Numbered from the stretch's first letter, positions 13,542 through 28,600 are shown. The stretch is DNA of 64,000 nucleotides from Onchocerca volvulus (GCA_000499405.2 HG738138.1:7686888-7750887), one strand, 5' to 3'. Notes: generated from the sequence alone by a model not told the origin. Program-made: numbers and translations.

Positions 13542-16500
13542 TTAGAACAACACATCCAGAAACAAAATTTTGTAAGAGCAAGCAGTTTTCATTTTTAAAT
13601 GCCAATTCAACGGTTTTTTATTTGTATGCACCCGCCGACTGATACCACTCAGTTGACAATTTATTGACTTTAATTACTTTCCATAATCAATTGCTCACAA
13701 GACCCGATTTAAATGTAAAGGTTCAGTAGTCCTTCAGTTGTTTATGCTTCATCATCCAGTGCTGATCGATAATTAATTAACAATGCTTCACATAGTTTTT
13801 ACACTTTATTTCCCACTATTTCTATTTTCTGATTTTGTTTATTCCTGCCACGCTTATTTTAATACCACTCATTCAACTATCTTTCAACTATTCAGCATTA
13901 AACATTTCATCTTTTCAGCTCTTGGAACCTTCTCTGTTACTTAAAATTTATAAATTTACGCAGCTACGAGTGAATTGAATGATTCAGTTTGCATATTTTT
14001 GCCTCATTTCATTGAAAAAAATTGATTGAAAGCTAACAAACTTTGAGATACTAAAAGTCATATATCAATTACAGCAGAAGATTATAGATGCTTTTATCAT
14101 ATCGAATTGCTATTATTCATTCAAATTACTTTCTTAGAATTTGAGAATCATCAATCTTAAAAACTTACGAATAAGAAATACATTCCTTTCAGTTGGCATG
14201 AAGTAACTCATTTTGAAGTACAACATATTTTACTAGAATTTGAAACCTACCTGCAAAAGTAACCTAATAAAGACATAAAATGATTTTTCAATATTCACAA
14301 TCTCAGGAGTATTATTGATTCCGTAAACTCAACTTTGTGGAAAAGATGCGAAAAGGTGTGATAGAAAGATTGCATGAAAAAGTTCGTTTTACCTGAAGCA
14401 ATTTTTTTCATACAGGCTTGATTCATCTTCTGAAAGGAAAATATTAAACTAGATCTTATCTCAATCACAGAATTTGTTTTTCATACTAGTTCCAGGTAAC
14501 ATTACTCTTTTTAAATTTTAAGTCAGAGAATATCGATTACCTTTCTTCATGCGTTTCCAAATGCTAATTGGAAAAAGCATTTTAATTGGATTCATCAAAA
14601 CAGGTTGCGGCTTAAATATATACCTCTTACTTATTTGATCGCAAATTGTGCAATTATTAAGCCTGCTATTGACGATGAAATTATATTAATATATAGCTCA
14701 TAATGTTTTAAACTTTAGATAATATAAATGAATGTAAACCGCATTGAGATGATATAATTGAGATGCGCAGTGTGCTGAATTGTTTTCAAATTTGAATAAA
14801 GTAATAGGTGTCGATGAGCATTGTGTTACAAACTACTTATTTGTAACTCTTACTATCCAAACTTGTCAGCTTTCGTTGCGAAAATATTTTGGCTTTCAAA
14901 CAACGTATTTTATTCAGATCGAAGTGTAATCTAGAGTACTCTCACTTTCAAACTCCAATCTAGTCCTTAGCCTTCCTGTCATAATTCCTTGATTCATATT
15001 TCACTTCAACTTCAGTTTTTGAAATATTTTTCAACTAAAAAAATAAAATTTTTTAGTGATCTTAGAAAGTATAGAAAGAACAAAATATTAGAGGTGGCCA
15101 AAACATCAACCTCTAGAAAACGACACCTGCCGTTTAATCACTTATCTTAAACGTGATTTAATCTGTTAGTAGAGATAATTGAAAATGCCAAATGAGGCTT
15201 CGAACTTTAAACTGTATCATTCTGTCTTTCTGCACTAAACTAATGTTGAATTTGTTCTAAGCTTATTGACAAGTTCTTTGATTTTGTTTTTTTCTAAATC
15301 CAAAATATGTTGAGAGCATTTATGTACTAATTTTTGGAAAAGTTGATTTGAAACTTTGACCAAATGGTGATCAACAAGAATTCGAGGTGAAATTTCTTAA
15401 TCTTGAGATTTAGGAGGATAGCTTAAAAGGTGTCATTCAGATGTCTACTTTGATTAAAGTTCTGTGATTGTTAATTGAGTGGACAGAGATCGAACTGATC
15501 ATCGAGTTGTCTGGTGAATGAATGAATATAAACCATGTTGTAAAATAGGCAGGAAAGAGGAGAGTTAGCAGTTGGTTTGGTTTAAATCCTAGCATTTGGC
15601 CCTCTAAGCGACAGGAAGGAAGGAAGCACCGCACCACACTACACCACACCACACTACACTACACCAAACCACACCACGCCACCGCCGATATCTATTTTAT
15701 TCCAGCATTTTGGTTAGCATATCGTGCCTCTGCTGCTGCTGCTGCTGTTGCTGCTGCTGTTGTAACCTATCGTCAACCTCTACAACTTTCCACGAATTGA
15801 CCCTTTCACCTTTCCCCACTTCCCTAATTTCGATTCTCCTTCTCGGTCTAGCTTCTTTCTTCTCCTACCCTATCCTGAATCGCTTATTTACTACTCATTT
15901 TCTTTCTGCTCTTATGTGCTAAAATGTCTTACAAAAATTCTCATTCACTTTAGATTTTATCACCAAATTACCTTATCATATTATCAGCATTGATTCTTCA
16001 ACGTATTCCCCTATCACTCTCATCTTTGTTTGTTTCATATTTTTAATCTGATAATTCCAAAATTGCTTTCAATTCACGTACATTCTTATTCGTCAGATTT
16101 CCGATTTTAGAATTTCGATTTTTTTAGAATTATGTCAGAAATCAAACTTTAAATTCGTATAATTTAGAAATCTTAAACTGCTTGAGCAATTTTTAATCAA
16201 TTTTCATAAATCCTTCGGATAATAGTCTTGGCAGAAATTTTCGTGATTGAGAATGTTGAAAAAACACTATCACGAAACATAGATTAGATGCAAGACTTTT
16301 AGGAATTAGCAGTTGATTGATTTGATTATTGCTTGAATAGTATTATACCTTGATGTTCTTATTTATCAACCCTATTGTAATGGAAAGTGTAGGGACGACA
16401 AACAAAAGAACAATGAAAATCTGGAAGTTAAAAAAGTCAATAAGCATATTACCAATTCACCCACCATTTATGCTGCTACTTCTATTTAAAGCTGTGTAAA

Positions 16501-19500
16501 AGAAGTGAAAAAATAGCAGACGGAGTCAGTAGAAAAGATTACAATGGCTTTTGCAACTCTATTGTTCATCTTCGAATCTTCATGGTGAAATAATTAAATT
16601 TAAAACAATCATGAATTCACCCGTTTCTGCCCTTCGCTCTTTTTCAGTGCCTTCTGATAGTTCCGACACTTGCACTTTTGACCGCAGAAAATAGCCCTCT
16701 TCTTTGTCCATTTTCTTCACGGTCTTCTGCTTCTTCACCTGCATTTCTAAGCTTGCAGTCAAGTCATCAGTAAACAAATTATCGAACAAAACAGCGCTTC
16801 ATCCTTCCTATCTAAAATCACTAATCAGAGTTCCGCTAGCTATACCCACTTATGTTTTCTTTGCTTGTCTGCGTTCTCTTTTTTGTTTATTTCTTTTAAT
16901 TTTTTGAAGATCAGTGAAGCTGTTTATATTTGGTTTCATTGGTCTTCTGAATTTCTCGGAAAGATGGTTTAGGCAGCCAGCTGAACGACTGCTTTCTTTC
17001 TCTCAGATACCATGCGGCTTCTACTTGCTGCTGAGATAGGCATAACCGTTCGGATTTATTTTCCTTCCTGATTGTAATGATGTTGTTGTCTGAAATAGAA
17101 AATTGGTTAAAATTTGGACGCAACATAAAGCTTGTAAAGTGAAATGATCCTTTAAACAAAATCGCGCAATTTCTTAGTATTTGTAATATGATCTATTGAA
17201 ATAGGTATTTGTGAGTTTCGTGACTTTTTCAGCAATTGCAAAGTTGAACGTAAAAGTTTAATTTCCTCTAAACCAGTTTTCTCCGAAGAATTGAAGATTT
17301 TGCAGTAGAGAAGGCAATTTTTAATCTCATTCTTAAGTATATAGATCTGATTCCTTTTCTGGCTTCAAAATTCATCTGATGTCAGTTATTTTGCCGATAT
17401 GACAAATCATCCTTCTCTCATTATATCTTTTTTCATTTCCAAAGAATTCATTTCCTTTGTCAAGTTTGTTTGATTTTAGACAACCTATGTTCTCTAGAAA
17501 AATTTATCAAGAAAAGTTCATAGAAATTGGAAACAAAAATTTTTACATAACTTCAGAAATTGAAGACAGGTATTATAGCTTCAGAAATTGAGAGCTATTT
17601 AATTTTGACGATTGCGAATGACAATATGCCAATCAGTTGTCGTATGAGACAACTTTAACATTAAAATGTTATCGATCAAATTTTCATTTCGCCGTTACTT
17701 AAGTTTCGCTTCTTGACATCATCCAGAAATATTTCCTGGGACAGATTTTCATTGTTAACAATACTGCCCTTTTCATTGTTATGTCATTTTTCTTAAAAAA
17801 TTAATTTCATAGATTTGCTTGTTCCATGATTCGTGCTTTTTTTACTCATTTCAAATATGCTTGTTTTTGCTAAACAAAGATTTGTGAGTTGGAAGCTTTC
17901 AATATCTAGATTACTTTAAGTTTGAAGAAGTGCAATTCATATAAAAATATCAACAGGTTTTAAATCGGGCAAAAAATTTCTTCTGAAACTTTTATTTTCC
18001 GTTCGAGAAAGGATATAATGGAGAAGATTGGCTATGTCAGCGTTAACTTTCCATTGGCAAAAGCTTATCCTTCCGCCTGCCCATTATTCATTGATCTGTC
18101 TATTTTATAGCTTCTTTTGGCATTTTGTGACTTCCTCAAGTTGCTAATTGCTTTCCGCCGACAAGTGGTTCGATTTTCTCAGTAAGCAAATACACGCGTA
18201 GAAATATATATACATCCACTAACACATTCTCAGAATACCCAACAACATAACTAAAAAGAAAAGATACCGTTCACTTTTAGTCAAACCAAATTTCTTTCTT
18301 TTTATTCTTTTCAAAAGATCAGATGAAGTTCCAAATTGTTTCGAACGATATGATTCGCAGTATGACATTTCGATACAAATTTGTCGAACAGTTTGTTACT
18401 TCAAAATTTATTCAAGTGATCAACTTATTGGAGTAAATCATTTTAAATAGATGTTTGTAACCTGAATTATTTCTGCGTATTGTATTATGTGGATATTAAG
18501 CGCTAATTAGACTTTGATTCTGTCGACCGTTTTGTAACGCATGTGTAACAACGTCAATCAACTAATATCAAACAGACGAGTTGGCTTTCACGGCATATTT
18601 AAGTCTAGATGCCAGTATCAGTGATAGTTTTTTTTTTGCTACCTGGACTAATTTCATCACGATGATTAGCCAGCTTTTTCAAGTGATTTTGAGCATAAGA
18701 ATCGATTACAATTTATATCATTTAATTTGCACAATAAAATTCGAAGACATATGGATTTGACAAGTTAAATTAACTTCAATAATGACAATTCATCAATAAC
18801 CCTAAAACAGAAGAATTAAATCGAAAAATTCAAAAAAGAATTCTTAAAGTTCTCTACAGTTTTTTTTTTTTATTTTCAAGCAGTACTTTAGAATTAACTT
18901 TGCAACACAGTTTGCTTTTTCCAGATTTTAACTTGATTTCATTCCTTTTTTTTTTTTTGATTTGATTTTTTCACAACTGTTTTTTGATTTATTTCGATGT
19001 TGGTTTAAGCTAATGTCGTTTAGTATCCGTCCTTGTCTTCGACTAACGAAATTCTTTCTTTTTCAGTAATTTCGCTTGATTGCAGCTTTTGAAAGTCTGC
19101 TGAAATATTTGGGGAATATCTTTGAACATTTTGCTGTCAAATAATTATTATCTGTTATCAAATAAACGTTCCGCATTGTTGAGCTTCGATGGGCCTATTA
19201 CAACACATTGTTGACTTAACGATGGATTTCAAATCATGTCTTTTTTACTCTTACTTCTGATATGTTTCTTCACTTTTTTGAGAACTTTTCACATGCAGTA
19301 ATGATTAAAATTCCCAAATGATTTTTTCCAAATAAGCAGTTAGTTTTCGAAATCCGAATGATACTCTGCCCACATCATTTACATGAATAGATGTGGATAC
19401 AGAATGATTATGACCAGTAATCATAAAAATCAAGGGAGTGAAATGAAATGAAAATGGACACTGTAAAGTGTAATGACCCAGAACGTCATCTGTTGGTTTT

Positions 19501-21429
19501 GCATAGTATTATTTGCACTTTTTAATAATTCCCAAATGACCCAACTGTTTAATTAACTTGCTGCTTTAAAACATCCGAGCAGATGTTCATCGGTTGGTTC
19601 TCTACCCGATCCATTTACCGCTATTTTCCTACTTTTACCGAAAATCTTCAAATTTTCCACAGTTCTAGTTCCTTATGCAGATTGAAAAATTACAATATCT
19701 GTCTGCTTGATGCATCCACAACAATATCATTCATAAACGGACGAAAGATCAAGCTGTTCATATCGATACTCCACACAAATACCATCTGCCTCATGCAATT
19801 TTTGCGGTACATGCGATACATATGGCCTTTCTTGTACTTCCTTTTAGTTTAAATTCTGTATGATTTCGATGAACTTCATGTATCTCGATCTCAAAATTTC
19901 ATTGACTAGAAAGTCTGGAATTTTTCTATTAATTAAAAGACAAAGAAAAGTATGGTTGGACATTGCCTTTTAAAAAATGCATAGAATAACAAAGATAATC
20001 TGGAATCAAGCGAATACACGAAGCAAATCAAGAGACGAGTGCCGTGTTGCCTTCTGAAACATCGCTAATGCTCATTGTGGTTTTAAAAACAGCTCTTAAC
20101 CTTAATCTTTTTAATTTTGTCACCAATCGTATCAAAACTTTCAATGCTTCGATCATGATGATAATCGAAAAGATATGTGTTATTCTTTATTGCGACATCC
20201 CAAATTTCTTATCTCTTTCGAAGCCTCAAATCCGTAGAAGCTCGAGGTATTTTTTCCTCACTTTTTTTCCATCGCCCAGAACAAGAAAATATGGAACCCT
20301 GCCCATCAATGTTTTACTGTTATAGATGAAGGGAAACTTCCTAGCCTTCTTTTGACAACTTTGGTAAAAATTCTGGATAAAAATCCGGTAGAAGTATCAA
20401 TTAATTTCATTTTGGAATGAAAGCTGAGCTAGCAGAAAGTAGGTAAGGCAAGTATAAGTTATCAGCTATAGCATATTATTTCGTTGATTAGGAAATCTGA
20501 AAACTGCTACCTGGTTACAATCTATTAATGCTGTAAACTTATTCTTGTCTAATTTCTTGATTTCTGAATTTTAACTTACCCTTATGGTGAAGTTAGTTAT
20601 TGGTATAGCTCAATATTTTCCATCGCATCTCCTTATCTCCCTCTCGCTCCTGACTCCTAAGCCCAAGTTTTATTCCAATTCAACTAGTTCATCTATCTGC
20701 GACAGTTATTTGCCGGATCGGCAGAGATGCAATTCAAATAATTACGAGATAATCGGAAAGTGTTTCCGGAATTGATTCCAGGTGTAGAATGATCACAAGT
20801 AATCCATTCGTGAAAGAGGCTACCTGAGCTAAAATGAAATGGAAATACAGAATATGCATATCCAGGATAAGCTAATCATTCGTAGTGCTTATAAGTTTTG
20901 CTTATCATCTTTGCTTAGCTAACTGTTCAATCTGTTAATAAGCAAACTAATGTTCTATTAGAATCGGCCGTAAAATTGTTCCCAGATTAACTTCCATCAC
21001 GAATTCTTGAAAGATATTGATATCAGTCTCAATCATTTAATTTGCCTACGATGGTATTTAATCCTACGGATAATTTTTTCTAGCTATCACGAGATCGTCA
21101 GAACGAGCAGATAATGTAACGCTTTCAAACTAAAGCTAGAATTTTGCAATATCACTGATCTTTTATCTACTTATGTAGAATCAAGTTCTAATTCTTTCGG
21201 AAGTTTAGGATTTCTGCTTTTAAAATCGAGCGTAATTTTAAAACTATCAAATTGAGATTGAAGAATATATGATTTAAAAAAAAAAAGCATTTTTTGGAAA
21301 GAAATTAAACCGAGGCTGAAATATGATAATGATGGGAGCGGAAGTGGAGGATGATGAGGCATTAAAGGTACAACAATTAGCGACCTATCATTCCGTAACA
21401 CTTCTTTGAGAAGTATACTATGAAATGCA
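13542..21429. other. Long AT-rich region without a supportable gene
   Basis: No consistent multi-exon gene was found on either strand. Simple repeats occur at 15617-15685 and 15724-15762. The remaining open frames are short and compositionally like the background. This is the upstream region of the SYG-2-like gene and may hold its regulatory elements. Confidence 0.45.
15617..15762. repeat. ACC/ACACT-rich low-complexity tract and CTG repeat
   Basis: A CACCACACTACAC-like tract (about 15617-15685) is followed by an interrupted (CTG)n run (about 15724-15762). The frame through the CTG run would give a poly-cysteine/leucine protein, which is not a credible gene. Confidence 0.8.
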
Positions 21430-21860
21430 TTGAAGAATATTTGGAGAAATATCAAACCAAAACTATCGACCGAAAAAAGGAGAATGATCAAAAGGAGACT
21501 CAGCCTAGAGATTTCTACCAATAAAGCATTGCTGGAGGCAGAAAGAGAGAAAACCCCAGGGAAAGAAAGTAGCTCTTCTTATTTTACGAACAAATAATGG
21601 CGGGGATATTCCTTGTTCCCATGGAATCGAGCGTTGAGGTTTTGTTCATTCCTCTTCGTTTCAATTTATGTTTCCGGAGAGCACGCGAAGCGAATAAGCG
21701 TGCTAACAACAAAGGGAATGATTGGGTAAGGAGCGCAGTAGGAGTTACATGGAAGGTTATGGGTGTAGTTCAAGGATGGAATTCGGAATCGGTGGCTTCT
21801 GAAGGATGTCTTGTGGAGACCTTCAAACAACTACGTTGAAATATAAAACGACTTCAGTTC
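21430..21860 (+). repeat. Left arm of a large inverted repeat
   Basis: The reverse complement of 21901-22335 matches this stretch over about 430 bases, with long near-identical runs (the gctggaggcagaaagag, cttgttcccatggaatcga and gaaatataaaacg segments) and a more diverged part at about 21690-21820. The spacer is only about 40 bases, so a single transcript could fold into a long hairpin. Arm 1 holds an 80-codon + frame beginning MAGIFLVPMES. Arm 2 has a similar start on the minus strand but soon meets stops, so the frame is probably not a gene. Confidence 0.8.
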
Positions 21861-21900
21861 ATGAAATAATGTGATTACCTAACTTGTGATTATCCCATTT

Positions 21901-22335
21901 CAAACTAAAGCCGTTTTATATTTCAGCGGAGTTGTCTGAGCCTTTCATAAGAATCCGTTCCTTCAAGCTCAGAATCTTCCGTCTAAATTCTATTACACTT
22001 TCGAATGTCTGCTCCAGCGATATCACAGTCTGCATGTCCCATCATATCTTTTGTTACCACGTTTATTGTTCGCTTTGCATGTTATCTGGAAACACGAATT
22101 GCAATAAGGAATGAACATAACCTCAACGTTCGATTCCATGGGAACAAGGAATATCGCCGCCATTATCTGCTCGTAAAATAAGAAGAGCTGCTTTCTTTCC
22201 CTCGAATTTTTCCTCTTTCTGCCTCCAGCAGTTTCTTTGTTGGTTAAAAATCTCTGAGCTGAGTCTCATTTTGATCATTCTTCGATCGATGGTTTTAATT
22301 TGATATATTCAATCGAGACACCTTCATCATTATGT
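21901..22335 (-). repeat. Right arm of the large inverted repeat
   Basis: Inverted copy of 21430-21860. Divergence is uneven along the arm, being lowest near the outer end and next to the spacer. No transposase or clear target-site duplication was seen at the outer ends, so the origin (foldback element, MITE or local inverted duplication) is open. Confidence 0.8.
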
Positions 22336-23599
22336 GAAAATGGCATCAATTAGGTAATTTAGATATACCAATCTTCCCAAAAATTTCAAGTAGGACGTAC
22401 CCAAGCTGGGAATCGATGCTTGGAATAGGAAGACTTGGAGAATATACACGTTCGAATGAATTAGCTCCGATACAGTGGCGTAGGGTACACATGCGCGATC
22501 GGGAAATACTAGCTGGCTAGTTTCTAGTATTTTGAAAGAAAAAAACCACTTCAAGAAAACATATAAGACGAATTCAGCTATATTGAAGGCAACTTGTAGT
22601 CTACGTTATATTTGCGTGTCTTCCAGCAAAAAGAAAAGAATAGCTTTTGTTCATTTTACGTGTCCTCCTTTCACGCAGCAGACAATGAAAGAATGGCCTT
22701 TATTTCGCGTGTTATTTTTCTTTTTTTAAAACATTTCTTCCTTTCCGTCTTTTCCTCTCCTTCCAACAGTGCTTCATGACAATTTCGTTCTAAGCCAGTG
22801 GCGCGGATATTGAGAGCGAGTGGACTGCTCTACGTAGGCCGCCTAGTATAGCCGAGCATTGTCAATTCGGTCAATTATTAATTTACATATTAATTTCTTG
22901 TGATAAGGCTTAAATACATTGAGGAAGGAGCTCAGCATAAGTTGCGTGCAATTTTTTTTCCAGTTACTTGAGAGTAGACAAAAGTTGAGGCTTCTAGCGA
23001 ATTCGATCAATACTGCCAGAATCCAAGATACAAAAACGAAATCTCAAGTGTGCTTCAACTTTTAAAAACAAACATAAAGCTTAACTAAAAAACACGAACT
23101 TAAACGAACTCATAAGGCATAAAAAAAAAATCATAGTAAACAAAACTTAAAACAAAATTCATGTCTATATTAAGGTAAATATGGCATACCAAATAATAGA
23201 ATTTAAGGAACCAAATAGTAACTGGCACTAATTTTTTCAATATTTATAAACAAGAACTTTTTCATAGCGGCAAACTTGCACTGAAGCAGTTGAAAAGTAA
23301 TATGAGGATCAATTTAGATTAATATAGACTATGACAGCTATTGTATTCATTCTTATCCTCGATGAGATTTTCTTCATTTGCTATCAGGCCTTTCCCATGA
23401 ATCCATTTGCCTCCTCGTGCTTGTTCTCCATGATTAGACATAGATATTAGCTCGTTTCCTTCAGAGGATCGCAATTTGGATTTCATTTTCATGAATACAA
23501 GAACACAGGAACACGTAAGACTGTTCTCACCGTAACAGCCTCTTCTTGCGACGTTATTAAATTTCTGGACAAGCCTTTCATATTGACATCTACCTAATT
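22336..23599. other. Upstream region of the SYG-2-like gene
   Basis: No gene was recognised. CAGTGGCG occurs twice in direct orientation (about 22474 and 22797), a motif often seen at DNA-transposon ends, but no matching inverted end was found. A GC-richer patch lies at about 22795-22860. Confidence 0.4.
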
Positions 23600-23605
23600 T
23601 TCCAG
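23594..23605 (+). promoter_or_regulatory. Probable trans-splice acceptor for the SYG-2-like mRNA
   Basis: A strong nematode 3' splice site (ctaattttccag) lies 13 bases before the start ATG, with no plausible upstream coding exon. This is typical of spliced-leader addition. It could instead be the acceptor of a non-coding first exon. Confidence 0.55.
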
Positions 23606-23618
23606 TGAGTGCGATGAA

Positions 23619-25601
23619 ATGCAGGTCGTCTTGCTTACCACCATAATATTACAGTGGCTGCGTTTGGCATATGGCATCGTTCAGAATTTTTTCAAAGAAG
23701 AACCTAGAAATCAGGTCATTTCACACAGATTTGAAAATATTTCTCGAATTTATCATTTCTTAATTCGTGCTTTAACAATAAAAAAGTAACTACGTGATGT
23801 TCCAGAGTGTATTACTCGGCGAAGATGTACTTTTGAAGTGTTCTGCTCATCAGTCAGGATTGGTTAGCCAGTGGCGAAACAATGATGGCAGTCTTTTGGG
23901 GTAAGTTCTTCATCATTCTTTGGACTTTTTAAAGTTACTTGTTCATCAGGAAGAACCTGTCTGAGTTAATGTACTGAATCCCATTTTGAATTCTATGTTC
24001 TATAGTTGAAAAATTGTTTTCATATCCTAACGAGTAAAATACCGAAAACGAAACCAGTAATAACCCTTATAACATGAAGAAAAGACAGCATAATAGAATA
24101 GCACTAATTATTTTGCAGTTTTCACGATGCAGGAAAATTAGCAGGACATGAAGGTCGATATAGCTATGTGATTGATAGTCCAAATGAAAAACATTTGAAA
24201 ATTGAAAATGTGACCCTGAGAGACGATGGCTTGTTTGAATGTCAAATGACACATCCCAGCCTGGGTGCTTATCGAACATCTGCCTCCATTACTGTCTTAG
24301 GTAAGATAATCACATCATTCATTTCAACTATTTTTCGAATGCTTGCTGTCGTGACCAGCAAGTCGTTCTCATAATCAATTTTCTGCTAAGTATTGGGAGA
24401 CCAATTTCTAAATAATCAATTTCAATGCTGTACTACGGTTCAAGACATATTTGGAAGACAGTTGTGAGAAACATTGTTAGAATGGCTTATCGAAGTTTAA
24501 ACATCAAGATTTTTCATAAAAATGCCGAAAAGTGATTCTGTTGGAAATCCGATTATCGGTTTATGAATTCATTATGCTTGAAAGCTGATAAGGTGTATAA
24601 TTCATGTAGTTAGCCTGTAAAACTTACATATGAAATATGATGAAAGAAAAGAGCACGCTTTTAGATACTCATCTGATTGTTTCTTACCTAACCTGCACTT
24701 AATGTCCTTATTATCAATTTACAGTGCCTCCTGAAAAAGTTACTATTATGGATATTGATCCCGGTTCTGCTATTAATGTAGTCGAAGGAAATGACTATAA
24801 TCTGAGTTGTATGGCAGCCAGTGGAAAGCCTCATGCAGATATAAGTTGGTATATTCATGGTAAGAAAATTGATGACAATGTTAAACGATGGACAGAAATA
24901 AATACGAATCGTACAGTCACCGCTTTCGCAACGCTCTTCTGGAAGCCTCGGTACATTACTGTTGAAAGAAATTCTTTTAGTTGTTAAATATAGACAGAGA
25001 AGTCTTGTATTTCAGAATTCTATTTTTTTACAGAAGAAGTGACACTGGAGCGGTTCTCATTTGTGAAGCTCTGCATCCATCAACTTTTAATCAGTTCAGA
25101 GTGAATGTCACACCTAATGTTCTATGTAATCTTTTGAAAATTTACCATAGTTTCGAAGTTTTATGGAGCTAAGGGCAAAGCTTTTGAAAACGCCCCAGTT
25201 ACTACTGTATGATAGAGTGTTTGAAGTACTGATTATTGTGTCAAATTTATACGAATGTATTTCAGTTTGCTAAGGTTTTTTTGCATTTGCAAGAAGCAGT
25301 TCTTACATAAGTTTGATCTTTTATATCAGTATTATCGAAAGATTTCTTGAACTGGTATCGATTCTTGTTCACTTTTCAGACCCTTCAGAAGTGCCAAAGA
25401 TAGATATTTTGAATCGACCTGATATTATAAAACCTGGCAATAATATCACTTTGAAGTGTTCAGTTGTCGGAGGAAATCCACCACCCAGACTTCTTTGGTT
25501 TCTTCATGGGAACCTCATTGATAGCAATTATACTTTTGATGAATCAACGAAAGTATGTTATTTGTAATCTGAATATTCCTATATACCATAAGTCTGTTAT
25601 G

Positions 25602-25633
<32 letters not shown>

Positions 25634-28600
25634 GCAACTTTAGTTGCAGCAAATTTGCTGATGTTGCAAATATCACTTGGAGTAAAAAAGTAGATACATA
25701 AAATCTAACATTAAAAAAAAATCAAAAACCAAAAAATAATAACTTTGCGGCCTGTCATCATCTTCCACTACGCAGTGATATATTCCTAATTGAAAGTGCT
25801 GTCTTTTCAAAATAATAAGTGACAAACTTCCCGAAATTTGTGGTTACCCATTTTTTCTGCATTCTTGAACAAACTAGTCATCAGATCATGTTTTGTTTTC
25901 TTTACTTTCTGTCCTGCTTGCCATTCTCTTTCATTTGTCTCATTTTTCTCGCTCCTACCCCGGTAATTGGAGATTTTTTTGAAGGAATGAAAAGGAAGTT
26001 CCAGCATTGGTATGTTATCATGTACTGTCGCAGTGGGATTTTTGCTTACAGAAGGAATTTTTTGTCACAGAAAACGGAGAATATTGTTTTGGGGAATTAA
26101 ATAATATTTTTAGGAAACTGTGAATATTTATTCAGTGGTAGTTGATGCAAATGACAATGGTGCTATGTATGAATGCCAGTCGACAAATTTGGCCGATGAT
26201 AAACCTCTTTCTGAAGGCATTCGTCTTTCTGTTTCATGTAAATTTTTGAAATTCTAATAATGAAATATTATCTTTTTAAATTCCCTGCAATTTTTCTTTT
26301 TTTTTTTTTTAATTCTAGACGCTCCTCGTGGCATTGAAATATCCGGCGAAACAACTACACGAATTGGACGCACAGTTACAGTACAGTGCAGAACAGAGTA
26401 TGTTTTCTAAATTTGTCTCATTCTTAGTGCTGGATGATACTTCGGACGTTTGTTGAATAGTCACACACATAATCAGGAAAAAAGAATTAATGGATTTTAT
26501 CGAAATACGAATTTGCTTTAGTGCATAACAATGTCACGAACATAAATTTTAGTTTATCGAACCCGGCATCCAGGATATCTTGGCTAATTAACGGACTGAC
26601 AGTACAGTCAGCGAATCATTCATATTTGGAGCAGACTGCTGGTACAATTACGGTTTCAAATCTTATCGTAAGTCCAACTGATATAGAAGTCAGTAAACAT
26701 CAAATTACTGTTCAATGTATTGCCACGAATGATGAAGGGACAGCAAGCAAACAACTGATTATTCGTATTCTATGTAAGTTTCACTTTTCATTGAAATGTG
26801 GGGATTAATCATTGACTTCTCGCAATTCAAGAATTTTCAGTTTTGATGTATACTTCCAATAACTGTTATCGAATTTGTAGCACCGCCCATGGAACCGGTC
26901 ATTTATGGATTTGAAGGGATGACGCTTCTTGAAGGTGAAACTTTGAACCTTACATGCGAATCTCAAGGAGGAAATCCACTCGCGACGTTGACGTGGTTTA
27001 GGGGTGTCGAAAAGGTTTAATTTTTTTTTTTAAGCTGTAATTCGAACAGTAGGTCTCTAATCAAAGCTTTGGGTGAGAAGAGAGTCTCTAGATTACAGTA
27101 TTGTAGAAGATAGTGAAATTTCTAGAATGTCAACTTTCAGTTCTTGAACACAGAATTTTTACATTCCTTTCAAGATTCGTTTCTTCTTTTTCAAATCCTT
27201 TTTTGTTTTTCTCAAGGATTCTGTCATTATAGCGAAGTTCTAAACACAAACATAAAGTTCGCTGGAAGGAGGTTAGGCTGTTGGTAGTTTAATTTGTCTT
27301 GTGATCACTGTGTTGAGTTACTGTTCTTCACGCATTAATTGTTATGCACGTATGCTTATTGAAGAGTAAATATGCTGCTGACTAGCGAAAGTGAAGGTCT
27401 TAATCTTTGAATGCTCAACGATTTGTTATTAAGACATCAATATAAAGTTAATCCAGCTTAGTTATCTCAAATTTTGCACATTTAAGAAAAGAATGCAAAT
27501 AGAAGCACATAAACTCACTGAAAAAGATTTCCTTCGCACTTTTATCTTATTCTTATTGTTGTGTGTGTTGTTTAGTGTTACCAACTTATTAGTATGTTTT
27601 TATTTTTAGCTCAGAGGAACAAGAAGTGCTGTGTCGGGTGACATTTCGCAAAGTGCCGTATCAGTTCTCGTTGATCGTACGATGAATAATCAGCAATTAA
27701 AATGCGAAGCCAGAAATGGAGCACTGGATGAGCCGCTTGTTGTCACAAAAACCCTGAGTGTTTTATGTTAGTGATGAGATTTTTGGATTTTAACAGTTTT
27801 TTTTGGACCAATAGATAAAAGAATTTGGAATAATTTTTGTATATGAATGAAAAAAGTGTTTTCAGTTCCACCACGGCGAGTTATTGTGCGTCAGGATGAT
27901 GGAAGCAGACGGCTGATCATAGCTGGAGAAATCACGAAACTTTTTTGTTTGGTCTATTCTTCAAATCCAGTCGCGGAATTGATGTGGAATTTTCCAGTTG
28001 TTGCCAATTCCGGATTGTTGTTTGAAGAAAAACGCTATAATCGGTCGTAAGTTGAATTAATGATATAATCATTTGTGCTTCTGCAATTTGAGTTGCTCTT
28101 ATTCATTGCCAGTGCAGCTCTATAGCCCTGCCATTCAAGTTGTTTAGACTTATTAATTTAAATATTTCAAGGAATCAAGAGTATGGTGGATATGAGGTGG
28201 AAAGTGTTGTTGAGTTTATTCCAACGGAAGAGATGGATGGTGGTGAGATCCGGTGTGCTGCATCGCATCCGCAATGGATTGAGCAGAAAGTTGCGGTATA
28301 TCCGTTGAATATTCTTTGTGAGTTGTATTTTTCAATTAGTGCAAAGAAATTAAGATAACTGCTGCGGTTTTTTTTGTAGCCTGGAATATAAGGGATTTAT
28401 TTTGCATATTTTCGCAGATTAATGATGTTTTAGTTGCACCGCGAATGGTAGTACATGGGCCTTTGGTGATTGTCATCAGTGAGGGTGATGATTTCAAAGA
28501 AAACTTAACTTTACGGGCTAATCCACCAGTAAGTACTTGGAGGTGGCGAAAAGATGGTTCACATTTTGAGCATGTGGTCGGAGCTATCACCGCAAGAGGT

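Noticed and set aside
15710..15922. Cysteine-rich 70-codon + frame
   Set aside because: The cysteines come from a CTG/TGC microsatellite.
21171..21521. 116-codon minus frame with a hydrophobic, signal-like start
   Set aside because: Its start lies in the inverted-repeat arm, the other arm does not keep the frame, and composition matches the background.
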